NCBI RefSeq assembly: GCF_004341375.1
Contig: NZ_SLXO01000009.1
Location: forward strand, 123,888 to 187,887
DNA: 64,000 nt
Direction: 5' to 3'
Source of the DNA: Rhodothalassium salexigens DSM 2132
GTDB taxonomy: Bacteria; Pseudomonadota; Alphaproteobacteria; Sphingomonadales; Rhodothalassiaceae
This document shows positions 30,770 through 40,774 of this stretch, piece after piece (position 1 is the first letter of the stretch; each line of letters starts with the position of its first letter). The position numbers were made by a program, and so were the translations under genes. The notes beneath the pieces were generated by a model, which was given only the letters and a program-made list of their open reading frames with translations, did no database searches and had not been told where the DNA came from.

Positions 30770-33700
30770 TCAGTCGGCGGCAACCGCCGCGCGGATGTCG
30801 GCCAATTGCCCGGCCAGCTCGTCATAGCGCGCCGGCGCCTGATCGCCCGGCGCCTGATCGGCCCCGGCCAGCATGTAGTAGAGATAGCCGGTTTGGTCGA
30901 TCAGCATGGGCTGCTGGTAGAAATTCTCGTCGTTGGTGACCAGCGCGTCGAGGGCTGCGGTCACCGTGGCGAGCCGGGCCGCACCCGCATCGTCCAAGTC
31001 GCCAGCGGCGCGCGCGGTCTCAAGCGCATCGCGCTCTTCGCCCAGGTCGTGGGCTAAGCGGCGCGCGTCGCTCAACAGGTCGCGAATGCGCAGCAGCAGA
31101 TCCTCCTGCGCCGTCATCTGGTCGAGCGTGGTACCGCGCGCCAGCACCCGCGGATCGGCCTTGACCTCCAGCGGCTGGTGGAGCGTGGCATCACCGACGC
31201 TCAGGCGCAGCGTGTAGGTGCCCGGCGCCACCAGCGGGCCACCGCGATACCGGCGCTCGGGCTCCCCATCCCAGGCGCCGGCATGGGCGAGGTCCCAGCG
31301 GAAGCGGTTCATGCCCGCCTCGGAGGTCAGCCGCTCGGTGCCCAGATAGGTGACCGCCTCGGTGGCCATGTCGCGCTCGCCTTGCGGTCCGGGCGCCTCG
31401 GCGTCCGCCGCGCCAGCACCTTCATAGGCGGCGACCACCCGGCCCGCCGCGTCGTGCACGCTGAGCCGCACCGGCGTGCCGGCCAGGTCTTCGGGCAGAT
31501 AATAGTCGATCACCGCAGCGGCGCGCGGATAGTCGGGCACGCCCGAGGCGTCGCCATAGCTCGACCGATAGCGATAGGTGGTCTTGGGCTGGAACAACAG
31601 CGCGGCGTCGTCGCGGCCCTCGAACGCGCGCTGTGCCAGCGTCGCCACATTGTCGAGGATCCAGAAGCCCCGGCCCATGGTCGAGACCACCAGGTCGCCG
31701 CGATGGCGCTTGATGTCGGTGACCGGGGTTACCGGCAGGTTCTGCTGGAACGGCGCCCAGCTGTCGCCATCGTCATGGGAGACGAACAGGCCGTATTCGG
31801 TGCCGGCATAGAGCAGCCCCGGCTTGAGCGGGTCTTCGCGCACCACGCGCACGGGGTAGTCGGCGGGGATGCCGTTGCGACCGTCGGTGAGCAGGGTCCA
31901 AGAGCGGCCATAGTTCTCGGTGCGCAGGACATAGGGCTTCCAGTCGTCAAGCTGGTAGCGCAGCACGGTCACATAGGCCTTGGCCGGATCGTGCGGCGAC
32001 GGCTCGACGCTGTCGACCCGGCCGCCGCCGGGCACTTTGCCGGGCGTGACGTCGGCCCAGGTCTCGCCGCCGTCGCGGGTCACCTGCACCGGGCCGTCAT
32101 TGGCGCCGACCCAGATCACCCCGGCGCGCACCGGCGACTCGCGCAGCGAATAGATGGTCGAGTAATTCTCCTCGCCGGTGATGTCGCGGGTGATCGGCTC
32201 GCCCGAGATCACCTGCTTGTCGGCCTCGAACGCGGTCAGGTCGGGCGAGATGGTCTCCCAGCTGCGGCCCTCGTCGGTGGTCCGGTGCACATATTGCGAG
32301 GCGTGATAGACCACGCCCGGATCGTGCGGCGACACATGGATCGGCGCCACGCGCTGGAACCGGTGGCGCAGGTCGGCGGGATTGTGGCCGTACATATAAG
32401 CCGCGCCGACCCAGTAGCTCTTTTCCTGGCCGGTGCGCTTGTCATAGACGCCGAAGCGGCCCTTGCAGTTCACATAGACGGTGTCGGGGTCGCCCGGCTT
32501 GGGCACCGCCGGGCCGGTCTCGCAGCCGCCGCTGTGCTGGATGTAGGCGGCCTTGTTCTGCACCGGCCACGGCGCCATCGACGGCACCGAGATGGTCGTG
32601 CCATTGTCCTGCTGGCCGCCATAGAGCCAATAGGGATACTGGTCGTCCACTTCCACCTGATAGACCTCGACGGTGGGCTGGTTGAACTGGGTCGACCAGG
32701 TCTTGCCGCCGTTGAAGGTGATGTTGGCGCCGCCGTCATTGGCCTGGATGAACAGGTCCGGGTTCGACGGGTCGATCCACATGTCGTGGCTGTCGGCGTG
32801 CGGCGGGGTCAGCCGCGCCCAGGTCTCGCCGCCGTCGGTGGACTTCCAATAGCGCGTCGCCATCACATAGACGGTGTCGGGGTCGGTCGGGTCCACGTCC
32901 ACATTGGTGTAGTAGAAGGGCCGGTTGCGCAGCCCCTTGTGGCTCGACACCTGGGTGAAGCTTTCGCCCTGGTCGACCGACTTGTAGAGCCCGCCCTGCT
33001 CGCCCGGCGCCTCGACCAGGGCATAGACGATGCGGCTGTCGGCGGGGCTGAGCGCCAAGTCGACCTTGCCGATCAGGTCTTGCGGCAGGCCCTTGGTGAT
33101 CTTGGTCCAGGTGGCGCCGCCGTCGACCGACTTCCAGATGCCGCCCTTGTCCGCCGACCCGCCCGAGCGGATCGTCCACGGCGTGCGCCGGGCTTCCCAG
33201 GCGCTGGCGAACACGATGTCGGGGTTCGATGGCAACAGCTCCACATCGGTGAAGCCGACGCTGTCGGAGCGGTAGAGCACCTTGTTCCAACTGCGCCCGC
33301 CGTCGGTGGTCTTGTAGACGCCGCGCTCCTCGCTGGCACCGAAGGCGTTGCCGATCGCCGCCACCCAGACCGTGTTGTGGTTGCGCGGGTCGATCTCCAC
33401 CGCGCCGATATGGCCGGTTTTCTCAAGCCCGATGGCGGTCCAGCTCTGGCCGCCGTCGATGGACTTATAGACGCCCTTGCCGGCGATCACATTGCTGCGC
33501 AACCCGTCCGAGCCGGTGCCCACATAGACGATATTGGGGTCGCGCTCGGCCACCGCGATGTCGCCGATCGACGGCGAAGCGAAATAGCCGTCCGACACCG
33601 GCGCCCAGCTCTGGCCATAGTCGGTGGTCTTCCACACGCCGCCGCCCGAGGCGCCCAGATAGAAGGTGCCGGGTGCGGCCACGGTGCCGGCGACCGCGGT

Positions 33701-33832
33701 CACCCGGCCGCCGCGCGCCGGGCCGATATTGCGGTATTCGAAGCTGTCGAGCGTGTCGTCGCCGCGCGCGTCGAGCGGCACAATGGCCGTCGTTCCAGCA
33801 AGAAAAACGAGTAAACCGAAGATATTTTTCAT
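30770..33832 (-). CDS. Exported BNR/VPS10-type beta-propeller repeat protein
   Basis: This is a large exported protein of 1020 residues. The signal peptide begins MKNIFGLLVFLAGTTAIVPL, with GGGAG upstream of the ATG at 33832. Most of the protein is sialidase-like BNR/Asp-box repeats (KTTDYGQSWAPVSD, KSIDGGQSWTAIG, KTTDGGRSWNKV, KSVDGGATWTKI, KSTDGGETWARL and others), forming one or two beta-propellers as in VPS10/sortilin-related and 'WD40/YVTN/BNR-like' bacterial proteins. The C-terminal 250 residues carry a beta-rich domain and a helical hairpin region. Sialidase catalytic residues cannot be confirmed, so enzymatic activity should not be assumed; these proteins are often found with exported peptidases. 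Confidence 0.88.
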   Translation of the reverse strand: MKNIFGLLVFLAGTTAIVPLDARGDDTLDSFEYRNIGPARGGRVTAVAGTVAAPGTFYLGASGGGVWKTTDYGQSWAPVSDGYFASPSIGDIAVAERDPNIVYVGTGSDGLRSNVIAGKGVYKSIDGGQSWTAIGLEKTGHIGAVEIDPRNHNTVWVAAIGNAFGASEERGVYKTTDGGRSWNKVLYRSDSVGFTDVELLPSNPDIVFASAWEARRTPWTIRSGGSADKGGIWKSVDGGATWTKITKGLPQDLIGKVDLALSPADSRIVYALVEAPGEQGGLYKSVDQGESFTQVSSHKGLRNRPFYYTNVDVDPTDPDTVYVMATRYWKSTDGGETWARLTPPHADSHDMWIDPSNPDLFIQANDGGANITFNGGKTWSTQFNQPTVEVYQVEVDDQYPYWLYGGQQDNGTTISVPSMAPWPVQNKAAYIQHSGGCETGPAVPKPGDPDTVYVNCKGRFGVYDKRTGQEKSYWVGAAYMYGHNPADLRHRFQRVAPIHVSPHDPGVVYHASQYVHRTTDEGRSWETISPDLTAFEADKQVISGEPITRDITGEENYSTIYSLRESPVRAGVIWVGANDGPVQVTRDGGETWADVTPGKVPGGGRVDSVEPSPHDPAKAYVTVLRYQLDDWKPYVLRTENYGRSWTLLTDGRNGIPADYPVRVVREDPLKPGLLYAGTEYGLFVSHDDGDSWAPFQQNLPVTPVTDIKRHRGDLVVSTMGRGFWILDNVATLAQRAFEGRDDAALLFQPKTTYRYRSSYGDASGVPDYPRAAAVIDYYLPEDLAGTPVRLSVHDAAGRVVAAYEGAGAADAEAPGPQGERDMATEAVTYLGTERLTSEAGMNRFRWDLAHAGAWDGEPERRYRGGPLVAPGTYTLRLSVGDATLHQPLEVKADPRVLARGTTLDQMTAQEDLLLRIRDLLSDARRLAHDLGEERDALETARAAGDLDDAGAARLATVTAALDALVTNDENFYQQPMLIDQTGYLYYMLAGADQAPGDQAPARYDELAGQLADIRAAVAAD

Positions 33833-34081
33833 CAAGACTCCCCGAGACACAGGACGACAGCCCGCAGACCTGAAAGATCAGACCCACCGGGCACGATGAC
33901 ATTATGTGTAGGTGTCCAGTCCAACAGGGCGCAATGTTTTTCCCCGGCCGCCGCCCAACATCGGCGACGGCTTAAGACCGGAGCGACCGCGCAAGCTCAG
34001 GGGCGCCCCCGCAAGGCAGGGGCCTTGCGACGGCGGCGGCCGCCATGACGGCTCACCGCCCAAAATGGCGAAAGAAGAGAA

Positions 34082-34158
34082 TGGCGCGCCCGGCAGGACT
34101 TGAACCTGCAACCCCATGCTTAGAAGGCACGTGCTCTATCCAGTTGAGCTACGGGCGC
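34082..34158 (-). tRNA. tRNA-Arg (anticodon TCT)
   Basis: Read on the minus strand: acceptor GCGCCCG paired with CGGGCGC, D arm GCTCAACTGGATAGAGC, anticodon loop CTTCTAA with anticodon TCT, T arm GCAGG-TTCAAGT-CCTGC, discriminator G and encoded CCA; 77 bases in all. Confidence 0.95.
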
Positions 34159-34272
34159 CCTGAGCCCGACCGTTAGCCCAAGCCTGCGACAATGAAAAGA
34201 CATTGTGCGGACCCGGGGGCGACAAACCTGCTGTCCGACAGCGGGCAGCCGGCGGTCGGGACGGCGCGGGCC

Positions 34273-34551
34273 TCAGCGGAAATTGTCGGCGTAGCTTTTG
34301 AGCACCTTGCGCCGCTGGTGATCGGGCAAGACCCGGGCAGCGATCTTATGGCGCTTGGCGTAGTCGAGTGCGTCTTCCTTGGTGTCGAATTCAAGCCGGA
34401 TCTGCCGGCGCGTATCGGCTGATTGGGCCCAACCCATCAACGGATCGCGCCGCGTGCGATCCTGGCGCTCATACTCCAGAACCCAGTGCTTGGTCTTGGC
34501 CCGACCCGACTGCATGGCGGTCTTCGCAGGGCGATAGATGCGCGCGTCCAT
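34273..34551 (-). CDS. NDUFS4-like ETC complex I accessory subunit
   Basis: This is a 92-residue protein of the NDUFS4 family (ETC complex I subunit conserved region), an accessory subunit of NADH:ubiquinone oxidoreductase found in alphaproteobacteria and mitochondria. Family motifs are ARIYRPAKTAMQSGRAKTKH, WVLEYE, MGWAQSADTRRQIRLEFDTK and the basic RRKVLKSYADNFR end. GGGAGAG precedes the ATG at 34551. Its position next to a tRNA gene and away from the main nuo cluster is usual for the family. Confidence 0.92.
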   Translation of the reverse strand: MDARIYRPAKTAMQSGRAKTKHWVLEYERQDRTRRDPLMGWAQSADTRRQIRLEFDTKEDALDYAKRHKIAARVLPDHQRRKVLKSYADNFR

Positions 34552-34722
34552 CCCGCTCTCCCGTGACTTGGCGTGACAGCATGTCCAGTGAGTAGATAGG
34601 CGCGCCGCCCCCTGCCTGGCAAGAGACCCCGGCCGCGACACGCCCCCGCCCCGCCAAACGCCCCAGCCGGGCGCCCGGACCCCAGCCGATCCAAGGCCCT
34701 CCCCCCAGTGCGAGCTTTCGCG

Positions 34723-35781
34723 CTAGCCAAGCCTCGACGCAGCACTCGACTGGGGCCGCCCGCCATGGGCCAGTGCCCGGATCTCGGCGTGCAGCGCGGC
34801 GGGCAGACGCAGTCCGTCGCGCGCCGCCGCCGCGCGGGCCGCCAAGCGCCGGGTGCCGGGCAGGCGCACATCGTCCTCCGCCGCCACGGTCGCGGCCAGC
34901 ACGGCCATGCGCTCGGCGAACGCGTCGCCCGAAACCGCCGGCGCGTCGAACGCCAGGATCAGGTGACCAAGCCCGGGCGGCGCGCCTTCGGCCTCGAATA
35001 GGGACGACGCCTCGAAGCCGAAGCGCGCGCCGGTCAACGCCGCCGCCAGCACCTCGACCATCAGCGCCAGCGCCGCGCCCTTGGCCCCGCCCACCGGCAG
35101 CATGGAGCCGGCCAGCGCCGCCGTGGCGTCGGTGGTCGGCCGCCCTTGGGCGTCGAGCGCCCAGCCCTCGGGGATCGGTCGCCCCGCTTGCGCGGCGGCA
35201 TTGACCTTGCCCCGCCCGGCGACCGACAGCGCCATGTCGATGACCAGCGGCGCGCCGTCGGTGGCCGGACAGGCAAAGGCGATCGGGTTGGTGCCCAGCC
35301 GCGGCAGACGCCCGCCGTGGAACGCCATCGCCTGGGGTGTATTGGACAGCGCCAGCGCCACCAAGCCCGCCTCGGCCAGCCGCTCCACATGGCGCCCGGC
35401 CTGGCCGAAATGGTGCGACCGGTGGATCGCGGCGGCGCCCAGACCGAAGCTCGGCACCATGTCCACCAAACAGTCGATCGCCACGTCGACGGCGGGATAG
35501 GCGAAGCCGCCGCCGGCGTCGATGCGCACCAGGGCGGCGGCCGGCTGGTCGACGCACGGCACGGCGTGGCCGTCCACCTTGCCGGTGCGCGCCTGGGCGG
35601 CGTAGCTCGGCACCCGGCTCAGGCCGTGACCGGCCTGGCCGTCGGCTTCGGCGGCGACCAGCGCAGCGGCGGTGGCGGCGGCTTGGGCGGCGCCCGTCCC
35701 GTTGGCGGTCAGGGCGTCGACAACCAGGGCATGGGCCGCGTCGAGAGACAGGCGGACGGTATCGGGCATCGGGCTACTCAT
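34723..35781 (-). CDS. Malate/L-lactate dehydrogenase-family oxidoreductase (LDH2 type)
   Basis: This is an NAD(P)-dependent 2-hydroxyacid oxidoreductase of the LDH2/YlbC family, 352 residues from the chosen start. Family features include GHGLSRVPSYAAQ, the substrate-loop SHHFGQAGRHVE, the SNTPQAMAFHGG and RLGTNPIAFACP segments, and GGAKGAALALMVEVLAAALTG. Members act on malate, ureidoglycolate, sulfolactate or pyrroline-carboxylate, so the substrate is open. The start is ambiguous (TTG 35823, ATG 35805, 35781 or 35769) with no decisive ribosome site. It stands alone between an NDUFS4-like gene and a lipoprotein gene on the same strand. Confidence 0.85.
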   Translation of the reverse strand: MSSPMPDTVRLSLDAAHALVVDALTANGTGAAQAAATAAALVAAEADGQAGHGLSRVPSYAAQARTGKVDGHAVPCVDQPAAALVRIDAGGGFAYPAVDVAIDCLVDMVPSFGLGAAAIHRSHHFGQAGRHVERLAEAGLVALALSNTPQAMAFHGGRLPRLGTNPIAFACPATDGAPLVIDMALSVAGRGKVNAAAQAGRPIPEGWALDAQGRPTTDATAALAGSMLPVGGAKGAALALMVEVLAAALTGARFGFEASSLFEAEGAPPGLGHLILAFDAPAVSGDAFAERMAVLAATVAAEDDVRLPGTRRLAARAAAARDGLRLPAALHAEIRALAHGGRPQSSAASRLG

Positions 35782-35932
35782 GCGGACGGGGGGCGGGGCG
35801 GGCATGGGTTTCTGTCGCGACAATGGCGCCGCGACCCTCTTTTCATCAAGCCTAAAACAACTGCCGGGCTCAATGGATCAACCAAGCCCGGCGGTCGCGG
35901 AGACGGCCGCGCAACTGCGGACGGTGTGCCGC

Positions 35933-36424
35933 CTAAAGGCTGCGAATACGTTCGGCGCAAACGCGCGCGACGCGTGCTTCGGTGCGCGCCACATCGTGGG
36001 TGCGGACCATCAATTCGGGCACGGACATGCCGAAACTGTCGGCCAGCCCCTCCAGGTCGCCCAGATTGTCCACCAGACCGCCGAACAGGTCACCAAGCGC
36101 CTGCCCCGGTCGCGCCGGCTCGTCATCGAGTTCGTCGAGCGTACGGTCGAGCGCCTGGCTGCGTTCGCGCAGGATCAACAGCAGGTCGCGCTCGGCGGCG
36201 CTCAAGCGGTCTTCGAGCAGCCGCCAGCGACACCGACACGCCGCCTTGCTCGGCCCGCCCTGCGCGCACAAGGCCACATAACGCGCCGCCTTGGGGTCTG
36301 CGGCCACGGTCTCGGCCCGGTCCTCGCCGGTCGCCGCCGCACCGTCGGCCGCGCCGTCGCAGGCCGCCGCCCCCATGACCGCGAGGACGAGCGCCAAGCC
36401 CTTGAAGGGCGCAGACCATCTCAT
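35933..36424 (-). CDS. Putative lipoprotein of unknown function
   Basis: This is a 163-residue protein with a lipoprotein signal (GLALVLAVMGAAAC, lipidated Cys near 22). The mature part has three more Cys in a short segment (CAQGGPSKAACRCRW) that may bind metal or form disulfides, then a long charged helical region. No family is recognised. Its start overlaps the stop of the upstream amidohydrolase gene as ATGA, so the two are translationally coupled and both products are exported; a functional link is likely but undefined. Confidence 0.75.
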   Translation of the reverse strand: MRWSAPFKGLALVLAVMGAAACDGAADGAAATGEDRAETVAADPKAARYVALCAQGGPSKAACRCRWRLLEDRLSAAERDLLLILRERSQALDRTLDELDDEPARPGQALGDLFGGLVDNLGDLEGLADSFGMSVPELMVRTHDVARTEARVARVCAERIRSL

Positions 36425-38205
36425 CGACCTGTCTCCTCTTTTTGCGTCCGGCGCGCCGCAGCGACCATGGCCGCCACATCGGCGCGCAAGGCGACGGCGT
36501 CCCAGACCACGCCGTCGCGGATCGTCCAGCGCACGCCGCCGACCCGCTCCACCTGCCCGGTCCGGTCGTTCAACCGCCGGTGCCCGGTGCCGTAAAGCAG
36601 CTTGAAATTGGCCACCGGGTTGCCCGGCACGATCACCAGATCGGCCTTTTTGCCAACCTCCACACTGCCCAGATCGGCGGCGCGCCCGATCAATTCGGCG
36701 CCATGCAAGGTCGCCGCGCGGATCACCTCCAGGGGGTGAAAGCCGGCCTCTTGCAGCAGCTCCAACTCGCGCACGAAGCCGAAGCCGAACAGCTTGTAGA
36801 TAAAGCCCGAATCGGAGCCCGCCGTGACCCGGCCGCCGGCGTTCTTATAGTCGTTCACGAAGCGCATCCAGCGGCGGAAAGTGCGCTTCCAGGCGATCTC
36901 GTCGGCGGTCGTCCAATCGAAATGATAGGAGCCGTGGAGGACGCGGTTGGGTTCGAAGAAGCGGCGCAGGCTTGGCAGGGTGTAGGTGTCGTGCCACTCG
37001 GCGGTGCGCGCGCGCATCACGTCGCGATTGGCCTCATAGATGGTGAAGGTGGGCGACAGGGTAAAGTCGAGGCGGCGCAATTCCTCGATCACCGCGCGCC
37101 ACCGGGCCGAGCCGGGCCCGGCCGCCTGCGCCCACAGCCGGCCGGCCGCGCCGAAGCGGTCCTGTTCGTCGTTGTAGTTATAGTCATAAGGGTAGTCCTG
37201 CACCGTGCGGTCGGTGAACAGCGCCTCGGGCAGGCCGTACCAATGTTCCATGCTGTCGAGGCCGCAGCGCGCGCTGTCCAGCACGGTCATGCGGGTGACG
37301 CTCATCTGGGCGTGGTGGAACGCCGTGCCGAGGCCGAGCGCGCGCGCTTCGTCGATGGCCGCGCAGATGATCTCGGGCGGCGCCCCGAAGAATTTGAGCC
37401 CGTCGGCGCCGCGGGCGTGCACCGCCCGGACCCAGGCGCGCGCGTCCTCGGGGCGCTCGAACTGGTTGGGAAACGCCACATGGACCACCAGCCGCGGCGC
37501 GGTGATGGCGAGCGCGGCGCTGCGCTGGCGGTGCGCGATGGTCCAGCCGAGCCCCATGCCGGCGCCGACCTCGCGCGCGGTGGTCACGCCGTGGGCCAGC
37601 CACAGCTTGAAGATGTATTCGGGCGGCGGGATGCGGCCCACCAGCCCCTGGAGCATGTTGCCGATATGGGTGTGGGTGTCGACGAAGCCGGGCAGCACGG
37701 TCATGCCGCTGGCGTCGATATCCCGGTCGCCGGCGGCCGGGCGGCGCGCGGGGTCGATGGGCACCTGCGGCGCGCCCACCGACCGGACGGCGGCGATGCG
37801 GTCGCCCTCGACGACGATATCCACCGGCCCCACCGGCGGCGCGCCGGTGCCGTCGACCAGCGTGGCACCGCGGATCACCAGCCGGTCATAGGGCCCCGCG
37901 CCCTCGCCGTCGAGCCGGTCGGGCGCCGGGTCGGGGCGGGTGACGCCGAGCGTCGCCATGCGCGCCACCGCCTCTTCGCCCGGCTCGACCGGCGCCGGCT
38001 CGGTCGCCTGCGCATGGGCCGGCAGGCCCAGCCCCAGGGCGGCATAAAGCGACCCGAGCAGCCCCAGCACCGACGGCCGCCGCCACCGTCGCCACCCCGA
38101 GCGGCGCGCTCGGGTGACCGTCGGCGCGTGACCGCAACATAGGGCGCGGACGATGCGCGACCGAGGGGTGAAACGGACCATGATGGCGAAGCGGGACGGA
38201 CGCAT
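36421..38205 (-). CDS. Exported metal-dependent amidohydrolase
   Basis: This is a 594-residue amidohydrolase-superfamily enzyme of the imidazolonepropionase-like group. Metal-binding residues are visible in DTHTHIGN, in the His of AFHHAQ and SMEHWYG, and in the Asp of TAGSDSGF; the C-terminal composite domain closes the fold (GSVEVGKKADLVIVPGNPV). An N-terminal basic stretch followed by a hydrophobic segment (SVLGLLGSLYAALGLGLPAHAQ) suggests export, although the n-region of about 45 residues is long. GGGGAGAG lies before the ATG at 38205. It is coupled by a 4-base overlap to the lipoprotein gene. The substrate (peptide-like or cyclic amide) is not known. Confidence 0.87.
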   Translation of the reverse strand: MRPSRFAIMVRFTPRSRIVRALCCGHAPTVTRARRSGWRRWRRPSVLGLLGSLYAALGLGLPAHAQATEPAPVEPGEEAVARMATLGVTRPDPAPDRLDGEGAGPYDRLVIRGATLVDGTGAPPVGPVDIVVEGDRIAAVRSVGAPQVPIDPARRPAAGDRDIDASGMTVLPGFVDTHTHIGNMLQGLVGRIPPPEYIFKLWLAHGVTTAREVGAGMGLGWTIAHRQRSAALAITAPRLVVHVAFPNQFERPEDARAWVRAVHARGADGLKFFGAPPEIICAAIDEARALGLGTAFHHAQMSVTRMTVLDSARCGLDSMEHWYGLPEALFTDRTVQDYPYDYNYNDEQDRFGAAGRLWAQAAGPGSARWRAVIEELRRLDFTLSPTFTIYEANRDVMRARTAEWHDTYTLPSLRRFFEPNRVLHGSYHFDWTTADEIAWKRTFRRWMRFVNDYKNAGGRVTAGSDSGFIYKLFGFGFVRELELLQEAGFHPLEVIRAATLHGAELIGRAADLGSVEVGKKADLVIVPGNPVANFKLLYGTGHRRLNDRTGQVERVGGVRWTIRDGVVWDAVALRADVAAMVAAARRTQKEETGR

Positions 38206-38252
38206 GAGATCTCTCCCCGTCCGCCTGTTCTGTTTCGGGTCGACCGGCCGCG

Positions 38253-39323
38253 CTATCCGGCGGACGGGGATGGCGCGGCGGTGAGCGCGCTGGCGATCGG
38301 AGCCCACAACTCCTTGCGCACCTTAGCTCGCTCGAACAGGGTCCGATAGACCTTGAGGTCGCCGGTTTTCAGCGACGTGCGCACCTTTCCCGGCGACAGA
38401 TGCGCGCGATAGGCCAGCGCCAGGGCACAAATGGTCAGATCGCGCCGCTCGGCCGCCGCCAGGACGAATTCGTCGGAGAGCCGGCCGCCGGCACCCAGCC
38501 GCTTGATATTGTCCGCCAGGCCCTCGCGACCGCTGCGGATCAAGCGATCGACCAACTGCCCTTCCGAGACCGTGTTATAGCGCTTCTCTTTTTCGTCGAG
38601 GCTCTGGCCGCCGGAAGGCGTTTGGGTCGAGGGTGTTTGGGCGGCGGGTGGGACGCTGGCTCGGTCGTCGGCGACCTTGTCCGGTCCGGCCTCCGGCGGC
38701 TCCGCCAAGGCGGACAGCTCGGTCTGGTCGTCGGCGTCTCGGGCCGCACCGTCGACGGCCGCCCGATCGGGCGCCGGGTGGGAAGCTGCCGCCCCTTCGC
38801 CCGCCGGCGCCGGATCGGACAAGGCCAGGCCCGAGGTGCCGAACCGGGCCGACACCTCGGCATGGATGCGGTCGGTCACCGGCGCGTTGGCATTGGCAAG
38901 CAGCGACGCCACCACCCGTTCATCGCCCTTGGCCACCACCGCCAGCGCCATCTGTTCGCTGATATCGGGACGCCGCGCCACGGCGGCCAGGGCGTGCGCC
39001 TCCAGATCCTCGATCAACGCCAACCAGCGTTCTTCCGACAGCAAGGTGGTGGCTTCGATGAACGGGCCGGCGACCGCTTCGGCCGGGTCCTTGATCACCC
39101 GGTCGATGGTCCTGTCGGTCAGCTTGTCGGCTTGGCTCAGATGCCGCGCCATGATCTCGCGCACGGTGTCTTCCGGCGCGTCCACGAACCACCAGGCAAG
39201 ATCCTCCAACCGTCGCCGTGCATCCACCGACAGCGCCGAGGAGGTCAGATATTGGCCCAGCAGGTCGGCCACTTCCGACTTGGTGGGCTGTCGTTCGATC
39301 GTATCGTCCACCACCTGTACCAA
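38253..39323 (-). CDS. DUF2336 domain protein
   Basis: This is a 356-residue protein of the alphaproteobacterial DUF2336 family, built of HEAT-like helical repeats (LEDLAWWFVDAPEDTVREIM; SEQMALAVVAKGDERVVASL; GREGLADNIKRLGAGGRLSD) with an acidic Pro/Ala spacer in the middle (about 185-240). No signal peptide or catalytic motif is seen. Family members are uncharacterised, though some have been linked with signalling. It lies upstream of the amidohydrolase gene on the same strand, 47 bases away. Confidence 0.8.
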   Translation of the reverse strand: MVQVVDDTIERQPTKSEVADLLGQYLTSSALSVDARRRLEDLAWWFVDAPEDTVREIMARHLSQADKLTDRTIDRVIKDPAEAVAGPFIEATTLLSEERWLALIEDLEAHALAAVARRPDISEQMALAVVAKGDERVVASLLANANAPVTDRIHAEVSARFGTSGLALSDPAPAGEGAAASHPAPDRAAVDGAARDADDQTELSALAEPPEAGPDKVADDRASVPPAAQTPSTQTPSGGQSLDEKEKRYNTVSEGQLVDRLIRSGREGLADNIKRLGAGGRLSDEFVLAAAERRDLTICALALAYRAHLSPGKVRTSLKTGDLKVYRTLFERAKVRKELWAPIASALTAAPSPSAG

Positions 39324-39532
39324 ATCACCCTTGAGGCGCCACCGGTGACGCCGCCCTAAGCTGCCCGCCCGACTTAAACAAAGCGTTGCCCGTTCAACCG
39401 CATTTTAGCAACCCGAAACATCGGGCAAGTCGGCCCGGGCGGGCGCCAAGCGCGCTCACGACGGCGGGATGCGGCCCCGCTCGGAAGCAGACGCCGGCCG
39501 CCGAGAACGGATGCAAAGGCCGGACGGGCCGG

Positions 39533-40774
39533 TCAGGATGCCGGCGCGTCCCAGTCGGCCGCCTTGCCCATGGCGGTGCGCGGCAGGGCCGCGCCAATGC
39601 GGATCGTGCGCGGCCGGGCGGGTGCCGGCAGGTGCCGGGCCAAGTGATCGTGCAACGCGGCAACCAGCCGGTCGGCGTCGCCCTGCCAGCCGGCAGCCGC
39701 GACCACGAACGCCTTCAGCCCTTCGCGGCCGGGCCCGAGCGGGCGAACCGCCGCCTGTGCGACGCCCGCATGCTCCTCAAGCAGGTCGCACACATGGTCG
39801 AGCGCCACATTGACCCCGGCCACCTGGACCACGGTGTCCCGGCGCCCCTCGATGGTGAAGCGGGCATCGTCGTGCCACCGGACGCGGTCGGGCAAAGCCA
39901 CCGGCGGACAATCGGACCGGTCGGCGGGCGTCACACCGTCACCCGACCGGACCCACCGCGCCATCAACCGGAACGCTGCGTCGGGGGCGTCCCGCCAAGC
40001 CAGCCCGGCGGTCTCCGTGGCCCCGTACAGTTGGATCAGCCGCTCAAGCCCCAACCCGTCCAGGCGCTCGGCCAGTGCCGGCGGACAAGGGGCCGTCGAC
40101 GTTAGCCCGACGACGCCCCTGGGCAATGGCTGTCCGGCTTCGGCCAGTTGTTGCCAGATGAACGGCGTCGCCACCACCAGGTCGCCAGGCTCCAAACGCC
40201 GCGGCAGGCCCGCCGCCGGGACCCGTCGCGCGTCCCAAACGGGCACTTCGGCGCAGGCCGGCAGCAGCACGGTCCACAAGAACCCATAGATATGATGGCC
40301 CGGCACCGCAGTGACCAGGCGGGCCGGCGCGCCCAAATGCGGCTGGAACGCCGCCACCTCTCCCAACAAGTCGGCGAGCCGATGGTCGACGGGGCGCGGC
40401 GCTCCCGTGCTGCCCGAGGTGTAGAAGGTGACCGTCCGGTCGTAATGGTCGAGCGCGGCGGACGCCACGTCGACCCAGTGTCCCAACGTGCGCTGGCGCA
40501 GCAAGCGTTCCTCCTGGCCACTCTCGTCCAGGTGCAGGCGCCGGGTCAGGTCGCTGGCCGCATTGACGAGGCCGAGCGAGTCGAGCCCAGGTCCGTCACC
40601 CGACCCCGCCGCATCGGTCAGCGGCGTGTCGTCGGACCAGAAGGCCGGCAGCACCGTGCGCGCGGCGGCATCCGCCACACAGTCAGCGACCACCCGGACC
40701 AGCAAATCGCGCCGGCGCCACCACGCGACGCGCGCCGGGACCGAGGGTGCTGGGGCGTCGAGAGGATCAGACAC
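39533..40774 (-). CDS. pCL: 4-coumarate:CoA ligase-like enzyme for the PYP chromophore (pCL)
   Basis: This is an acyl-adenylate-forming enzyme of 413 residues, shorter than plant 4CL but like the ligases encoded beside pyp in other phototrophs. The ATP-binding motif [12 protein letters not shown], the [11 protein letters not shown] motif and the C-terminal hinge [14 protein letters not shown] and catalytic-Lys region [10 protein letters not shown] are visible. It starts at a GTG lying 8 bases inside the end of pyp (TGA shared in another frame), indicating translational coupling. It should activate p-coumaric acid to its CoA ester, which then forms the thioester with PYP Cys69. The specificity is inferred from the context. 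No tyrosine ammonia-lyase gene is in the window. Confidence 0.88.
   Translation of the reverse strand: MSDPLDAPAPSVPARVAWWRRRDLLVRVVADCVADAAARTVLPAFWSDDTPLTDAAGSGDGPGLDSLGLVNAASDLTRRLHLDESGQEERLLRQRTLGHWVDVASAALDHYDRTVTFYTSGSTGAPRPVDHRLADLLGEVAAFQPHLGAPARLVTAVPGHHIYGFLWTVLLPACAEVPVWDARRVPAAGLPRRLEPGDLVVATPFIWQQLAEAGQPLPRGVVGLTSTAPCPPALAERLDGLGLERLIQLYGATETAGLAWRDAPDAAFRLMARWVRSGDGVTPADRSDCPPVALPDRVRWHDDARFTIEGRRDTVVQVAGVNVALDHVCDLLEEHAGVAQAAVRPLGPGREGLKAFVVAAAGWQGDADRLVAALHDHLARHLPAPARPRTIRIGAALPRTAMGKAADWDAPAS

Noticed and set aside
31178..33814. An 878-codon open frame antisense to the BNR-repeat gene
   Set aside because: The BNR repeats on the minus strand are clear; the other frame mirrors their repetition only.
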